This document shows, one piece after another, positions 60,704-64,000 of a stretch of DNA of 64,000 nt. Under the pieces are notes generated by a model, which saw only the letters and a list, made by a program, of their open reading frames with translations, was not told the DNA's origin and ran no database searches. This stretch comes from DAHUYF01 sp963838385. GTDB lineage: Bacteria > Pseudomonadota > Alphaproteobacteria > ATCC43930 > CGMCC-115725. The DNA is taken from the NCBI GenBank assembly GCA_963838385.1, contig CAWIRE010000002.1:1-64000 (forward strand). Direction: 5' to 3'. Position 1 is the first letter of the stretch; every line of letters begins with the position of its first letter. Position numbers and translations under genes: made by a program.

Positions 60704-62626
60704 ATGATCAAGGGACTGAGCCGGACCAACGCCGCCTTCGCCCACGACGTGGTGATGGCTGCCCTGTCCTTCCTGCTGTCGTTCTATCTGCGCGTCGGCG
60801 ACACCATCCACGTCTATTCCTGGCGGCTGCTCGCGACCTACGACATCTCTTTCGCCGCGATCGCCGCCGCGGTCTTCTGGTGGACCGGGCTCTACCGCGG
60901 CATCTGGCGCTATGCCTCGCTGCCCGACCTGGTGGCGCTGCTGCGTGCCGTCACCATCGTCATGCTGCTGTTCTTCCCGGCGATGTTCGTGCTCACCCGG
61001 CTCGACGAGCTGCCGCGCTCGCTGCCCGGCATCAACTGGCTGGTGCTGATGGCCTTGCTGGGCGGGCCGCGCTTCGCCTACCGCGCCTACAAGGATCGCG
61101 GCCTCGGCCACATCCTCGAGCGCAACGGCCGGCGCGGCAGCATCCCGGTGCTGCTGATCGGCGCCCGCGACGGCGCCGCCATGTTCATCCGCGAGATGGC
61201 AAGCGACCCGGACCGGTTGTTCCGCGTCGTCGGCATCATCGCCGACAGCGCGTCCCGCGTCGGGCGCGAGATCGCCGGCGTGCCGGTGCTGGGCATGATC
61301 GACGAGTTGTCCGAGGTGGTGGCGCGGCTCGACCGCCGCGGCGAGCGGCCGCAGCGCCTGCTGATCGCGGCGCAGTCGCTCGACGGCGCGACCGTCCGCC
61401 ATCTGCTCGACATGGCCGACGCGCTCACCATCCCACTGTCGCGGCTGCCGCGGCTCACCGAGTTCAAGAAGACGCTGGGCGAGGACGTGCCGCCGATCGA
61501 GCCCGTCGCCATCGAGGATCTGCTGGGCCGGCCGCAGGCGGTGCTCGACCGCGAGCGCATGCGTGGCCTCGTCGCCGGGCGCCGCGTGCTGGTGACCGGC
61601 GCCGGCGGCACCATCGGCAGCGAGCTGGTGCGCCAGATCGCCGCCGACGAGCCGGCGCGCCTGGTGCTGGTCGACAACAACGAGTACGCGCTCTACGCCA
61701 TCGACCGCGAGCTGACGGAGCGCAACGCGCCGCTGCCGCGCGTGGCGCTGATCGGCGATGTGCGCGATCGCGCGCGGATCGAGGAGATCGTCGCCGCCGA
61801 ACGGCCCGAGCTCGTCTTCCACGCCGCCGCGCTGAAGCACGTGCCGATGGTCGAGGCCAATCCGGTCGAAGGCGTGCTCACCAACGCGCTCGGCACGCGC
61901 CATGTCGCCGAAGCCTGCCGCGCCCATGGCGTGCGCGCCATGGTGATGATCTCGACCGACAAGGCGGTCAATCCGGTGAACGTGATGGGCGCCAGCAAGC
62001 GACTCGCCGAGAGCATCTGCCAGGCGCTCGACATCGTCGAATCGCGCAAGGCGGGCGGCACCCGCTTCGTCACCGTGCGCTTCGGCAACGTGCTGGGCTC
62101 GACCGGCTCGGTGGTGCCGCTGTTCCAGCGCCAGCTCGCCGCCGGCGGCCCGTTGACCGTGACCCATCCCGAGATCCAGCGCTTCTTCATGACCGTGCGC
62201 GAGGCGGTGGAGCTGGTGCTGCAGGCCTCGGCGCTGGCGATGGATGGCGGCGAGCAGCGCGGCAAGATCTTCGTCCTCGACATGGGCGAGCCGGTGAAGA
62301 TCGTCGACCTCGCGCGCCAGATGATCCGCCTCGCCGGGCTCAAGCCCGACCGGGACGTCAAGATCGAGTACATCGGCCTGCGTCCCGGCGAGAAGCTCTA
62401 CGAGGAGCTGTTCTACGCCAACGAGCCGGCGGTGCCGACGGCGGCGGCGGGAATCCGCCTCGCGGCGCCGCGCACCATCGATTACGCCATGCTCGGCCGC
62501 TCGCTCGACGAGCTCGCCGAGCATGCGCGCGAGCGCCGGCAGGAGCGCATGCTGGCGCTGCTGGCGACGCTGGTGCCGGAATACGCCGCAAGCCGCGCCA
62601 GCCCGTCGCGGGCGGCGGGCGCATGA
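60704..62626 (+). CDS. Membrane nucleotide-sugar 4,6-dehydratase, WbpM/CapD/PglF family
   Basis: 640 residues. Four N-terminal membrane helices (about 10-125), a CoA-binding-like Rossmann region (VLLIGARDGAAMFIREM), then the SDR domain: RVLVTGAGGTIGSELVRQIA, DVRDRARIEEIV, HAAALKHVPMVEANPVEGVL, STDKAVNPVNVMGASKRLAE (Met in place of catalytic Tyr, as in this family) and RFGNVLGSTGSVVPLFQRQL. It makes UDP-4-keto-6-deoxy-GlcNAc, the precursor used by the reductase at 57678. Confidence 0.94.
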   Translation: MIKGLSRTNAAFAHDVVMAALSFLLSFYLRVGDTIHVYSWRLLATYDISFAAIAAAVFWWTGLYRGIWRYASLPDLVALLRAVTIVMLLFFPAMFVLTRLDELPRSLPGINWLVLMALLGGPRFAYRAYKDRGLGHILERNGRRGSIPVLLIGARDGAAMFIREMASDPDRLFRVVGIIADSASRVGREIAGVPVLGMIDELSEVVARLDRRGERPQRLLIAAQSLDGATVRHLLDMADALTIPLSRLPRLTEFKKTLGEDVPPIEPVAIEDLLGRPQAVLDRERMRGLVAGRRVLVTGAGGTIGSELVRQIAADEPARLVLVDNNEYALYAIDRELTERNAPLPRVALIGDVRDRARIEEIVAAERPELVFHAAALKHVPMVEANPVEGVLTNALGTRHVAEACRAHGVRAMVMISTDKAVNPVNVMGASKRLAESICQALDIVESRKAGGTRFVTVRFGNVLGSTGSVVPLFQRQLAAGGPLTVTHPEIQRFFMTVREAVELVLQASALAMDGGEQRGKIFVLDMGEPVKIVDLARQMIRLAGLKPDRDVKIEYIGLRPGEKLYEELFYANEPAVPTAAAGIRLAAPRTIDYAMLGRSLDELAEHARERRQERMLALLATLVPEYAASRASPSRAAGA

Positions 62627-62639
62627 ACGGGGCCGAGCG

Positions 62640-63275
62640 ATGACCGCCGCCAGCGTCACCGTGGTGTCGCATCCGCTGGTGCAGCACAAGCTCAGCCTGA
62701 TGCGCGACCGGCAGACGCCTACCGCCGAGTTCCGCCGCCTGCTGCGCGAGATCGCCCTGCTGCTGGGCTATGAAGTCACCCGCCATCTGCCGATCGCGAC
62801 GCGGCGCATCGAGACGCCGATCCAGCCGATGGAGGCGCCCTTCATCGAGGGCAAGAAGCTGGTGGTGGTGCCGATCCTGCGCGCCGGGCTGGGACTTGCC
62901 GAGGGCCTGCTCGATCTCGTGCCCTCGGCCCGGGTCGGCCATATCGGGCTCTATCGCGATCCCAAGACGCTGGAGGCGGTGGAGTATTTCTGCAAGCTGC
63001 CCGACGACATCGCCGAGCGCCAGGCGATCGTCACCGACCCCATGCTGGCGACCGCGCATTCGGCCATCGCCGCGCTGCAGCTGCTGAAGCGCAAGGGCTG
63101 CCGCCGCCTGCAATTCCTGGCGCTGCTGGCAGCGCCCGAAGGCATCGCCGCCTTCACCGCCGCCCATCCCGACGTGCCGGTCACCGTCGCCGCCATCGAC
63201 GAGCGCCTGAACGACCACGCCTATATCGTCCCCGGCCTCGGCGACGCCGGCGACCGCCTGTTCGGCACCAAGTAG
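62640..63275 (+). CDS. upp: Uracil phosphoribosyltransferase
   Basis: 211 residues from the ATG at 62640. UPRT salvages uracil with PRPP to UMP. Recognised by the N-terminal HPLVQHKLSLMRDRQTPTAE-FR, RAGLGLAEGLLDLVP, AAPEGIAAFTAAHPDV and the C-terminal uracil site YIVPGLGDAGDRLFGTK. The PRPP loop reads TDPMLATAHSA (residues 132-142) where E. coli has DPMLATGGSV, an unusual Gly-Gly to Ala-His change. It lies 13 bp after the dehydratase, probably co-transcribed with the sugar cluster. Confidence 0.93.
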   Translation: MTAASVTVVSHPLVQHKLSLMRDRQTPTAEFRRLLREIALLLGYEVTRHLPIATRRIETPIQPMEAPFIEGKKLVVVPILRAGLGLAEGLLDLVPSARVGHIGLYRDPKTLEAVEYFCKLPDDIAERQAIVTDPMLATAHSAIAALQLLKRKGCRRLQFLALLAAPEGIAAFTAAHPDVPVTVAAIDERLNDHAYIVPGLGDAGDRLFGTK

Positions 63276-63338
63276 CGGCCCAAGGTCTCACAGTCCTGGT
63301 GCGCTGCCGCCGTGGCGCCGCGACCGGTGACACTTGGC

Positions 63339-64000
63339 TCAGCCGGGCTTTGCGGTCAGCTCCAAGGCGTAGATTTCCCTCTCCTCCCGGACGCCGCGCA
63401 AGGCGTGGCGCCCGAGCGGCTCGAGCCGGAGGCTCATCCCGTCGGCCGCAGCGGCGAGCGCGGCGGAGACCAGAACCTTGCGACCCAGCGGCTCGCACAG
63501 CGTTTCGATGCGCGCGACCTCGTTCACGGCGGGGCCGATGACGGTGAAATCGAGCCGATCGCTGGCACCGACATTGCCATACAGCACCTCGCCGAGATGG
63601 AGCGCAAGGTCGACCGCGACTGCCGGCTTGCCCGCGGCCAGACGCGCTTCGTTCAGCGCGTCGAGCGCTTGCATCGCCTCGGCCGCGGCGTCGAGCGCCC
63701 GGCGGCAGGTCTCGGCGAGGGTCGCCGGATCGACGGCAAAGATCGCCAACATGCCGTCGCCGAGGAATTTGAGGATCTGGCCGCCGCGCCGGCGCAGCGC
63801 CGCCGCCAAGGTCTCGAACACCTCATCGAGCAGCTCGATGACGACGGGACCCGGTGTCGTGTCGGCGATGGTGGTGAAGCCGCGGATGTCGGCGTACCAC
63901 AGCACCGCGCGTATGCTCTCGACCGACCCGCGTGCGATGGCGCCGGCGTGGACGCGTCGCCCGGCATCCTCGCCGAGATAGGTCTGGAGCAGACCGGCGG
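63339..64000 (-). CDS. Class III adenylate/guanylate cyclase (partial, N-terminus beyond right edge)
   Basis: The C-terminal ~220 residues of a nucleotide cyclase. The catalytic domain shows the metal-binding Asp in WYADIRGFTTIAD, the second in GGQILKFLGDGMLAIFAV, the substrate-binding region LHLGEVLYGNVGASDRLDFT, and VIGPAVNEVARIETLC. It ends HALRGVREEREIYALELTAK. The N-terminal sensor or adenylyltransferase part is cut by the window. The product (cAMP or cGMP) cannot be fixed from this part. Confidence 0.9.
   Translation of the reverse strand, partial: AGLLQTYLGEDAGRRVHAGAIARGSVESIRAVLWYADIRGFTTIADTTPGPVVIELLDEVFETLAAALRRRGGQILKFLGDGMLAIFAVDPATLAETCRRALDAAAEAMQALDALNEARLAAGKPAVAVDLALHLGEVLYGNVGASDRLDFTVIGPAVNEVARIETLCEPLGRKVLVSAALAAAADGMSLRLEPLGRHALRGVREEREIYALELTAKPG

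Overview
The window is high-GC DNA (about two thirds G+C by eye) from an alphaproteobacterium. The evidence is the ribosomal/RNA polymerase gene block, the alphaproteobacterial style of the ribosomal proteins and tRNAs, and the many EPS and O-antigen genes. A Rhodospirillales-type relative is likely, but this is inferred from gene content only.

Region 1 (1-17,067, minus strand) is a core information-processing block. Read in transcription order it holds a consensus-like promoter, tRNA-Tyr, tRNA-Gly, tuf, tRNA-Trp, secE, nusG, rplK, rplA, rplJ, rplL, rpoB, rpoC, a strong intrinsic terminator, then rpsL, rpsG and fusA, which runs off the left edge. The order parallels the E. coli tufB-secE-nusG-rplKAJL-rpoBC and str loci. 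The tuf copy carries a one-base insertion.

Region 2 (17,144-21,614, plus strand) holds an RlmB/SpoU 2'-O-methyltransferase with a three-copy 21-residue N-terminal repeat, a Nudix hydrolase, and an iron-uptake module of periplasmic cupredoxin, FTR1 permease and a secreted or outer-membrane protein behind a clear promoter. A stretch of REP-like palindromes and a small secreted protein follow.

Region 3 (21,658-29,870) is accessory DNA. A chemotaxis-receptor 3' end plus tRNA-Thr(UGU) occurs twice in tandem: the first receptor copy is a remnant and the second carries several frameshifts. A decayed island follows: a HicB-like antitoxin remnant, a frameshifted NYN-domain gene, a broken hypothetical gene, a membrane protein, and an intact Sll1717-like P-loop ATPase that may be a defence gene. 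A ~97-bp dispersed repeat brackets the stretch from the ATPase to a bactofilin gene, which also contains a SYLF lipoprotein.

Region 4 (30,003-43,504) is an exopolysaccharide locus: Wzx-type flippase, GH5 glycanase, several GT4 glycosyltransferases, a methyltransferase, a Wzy-like polymerase, a Wzc-like co-polymerase/tyrosine kinase, a WecG-type transferase, an initiating sugar-phosphate transferase, and a divergent LuxR-type regulator. Three of these genes carry single-frame shifts. No Wza-type outer-membrane export gene is visible.

Region 5 (43,720-54,602) is mixed: small hypothetical proteins and lipoproteins, a quinone oxidoreductase, an acyl-CoA ligase, a YqhA-type membrane protein, an acyl-CoA dehydrogenase, and a MarR-HlyD efflux pair with a perfect palindromic operator.

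Region 6 (54,685-63,275) looks like an O-antigen cluster: a WecA/WbpL-type initiating transferase, a UDP-HexNAc dehydrogenase, a WbpV/WreQ-type reductase, a GT4, an ElyC-type DUF218 protein and a WbpM/CapD-type dehydratase. The set fits UDP-QuiNAc synthesis and its transfer to undecaprenyl phosphate. Uracil phosphoribosyltransferase follows, and a class III nucleotide cyclase is cut by the right edge.
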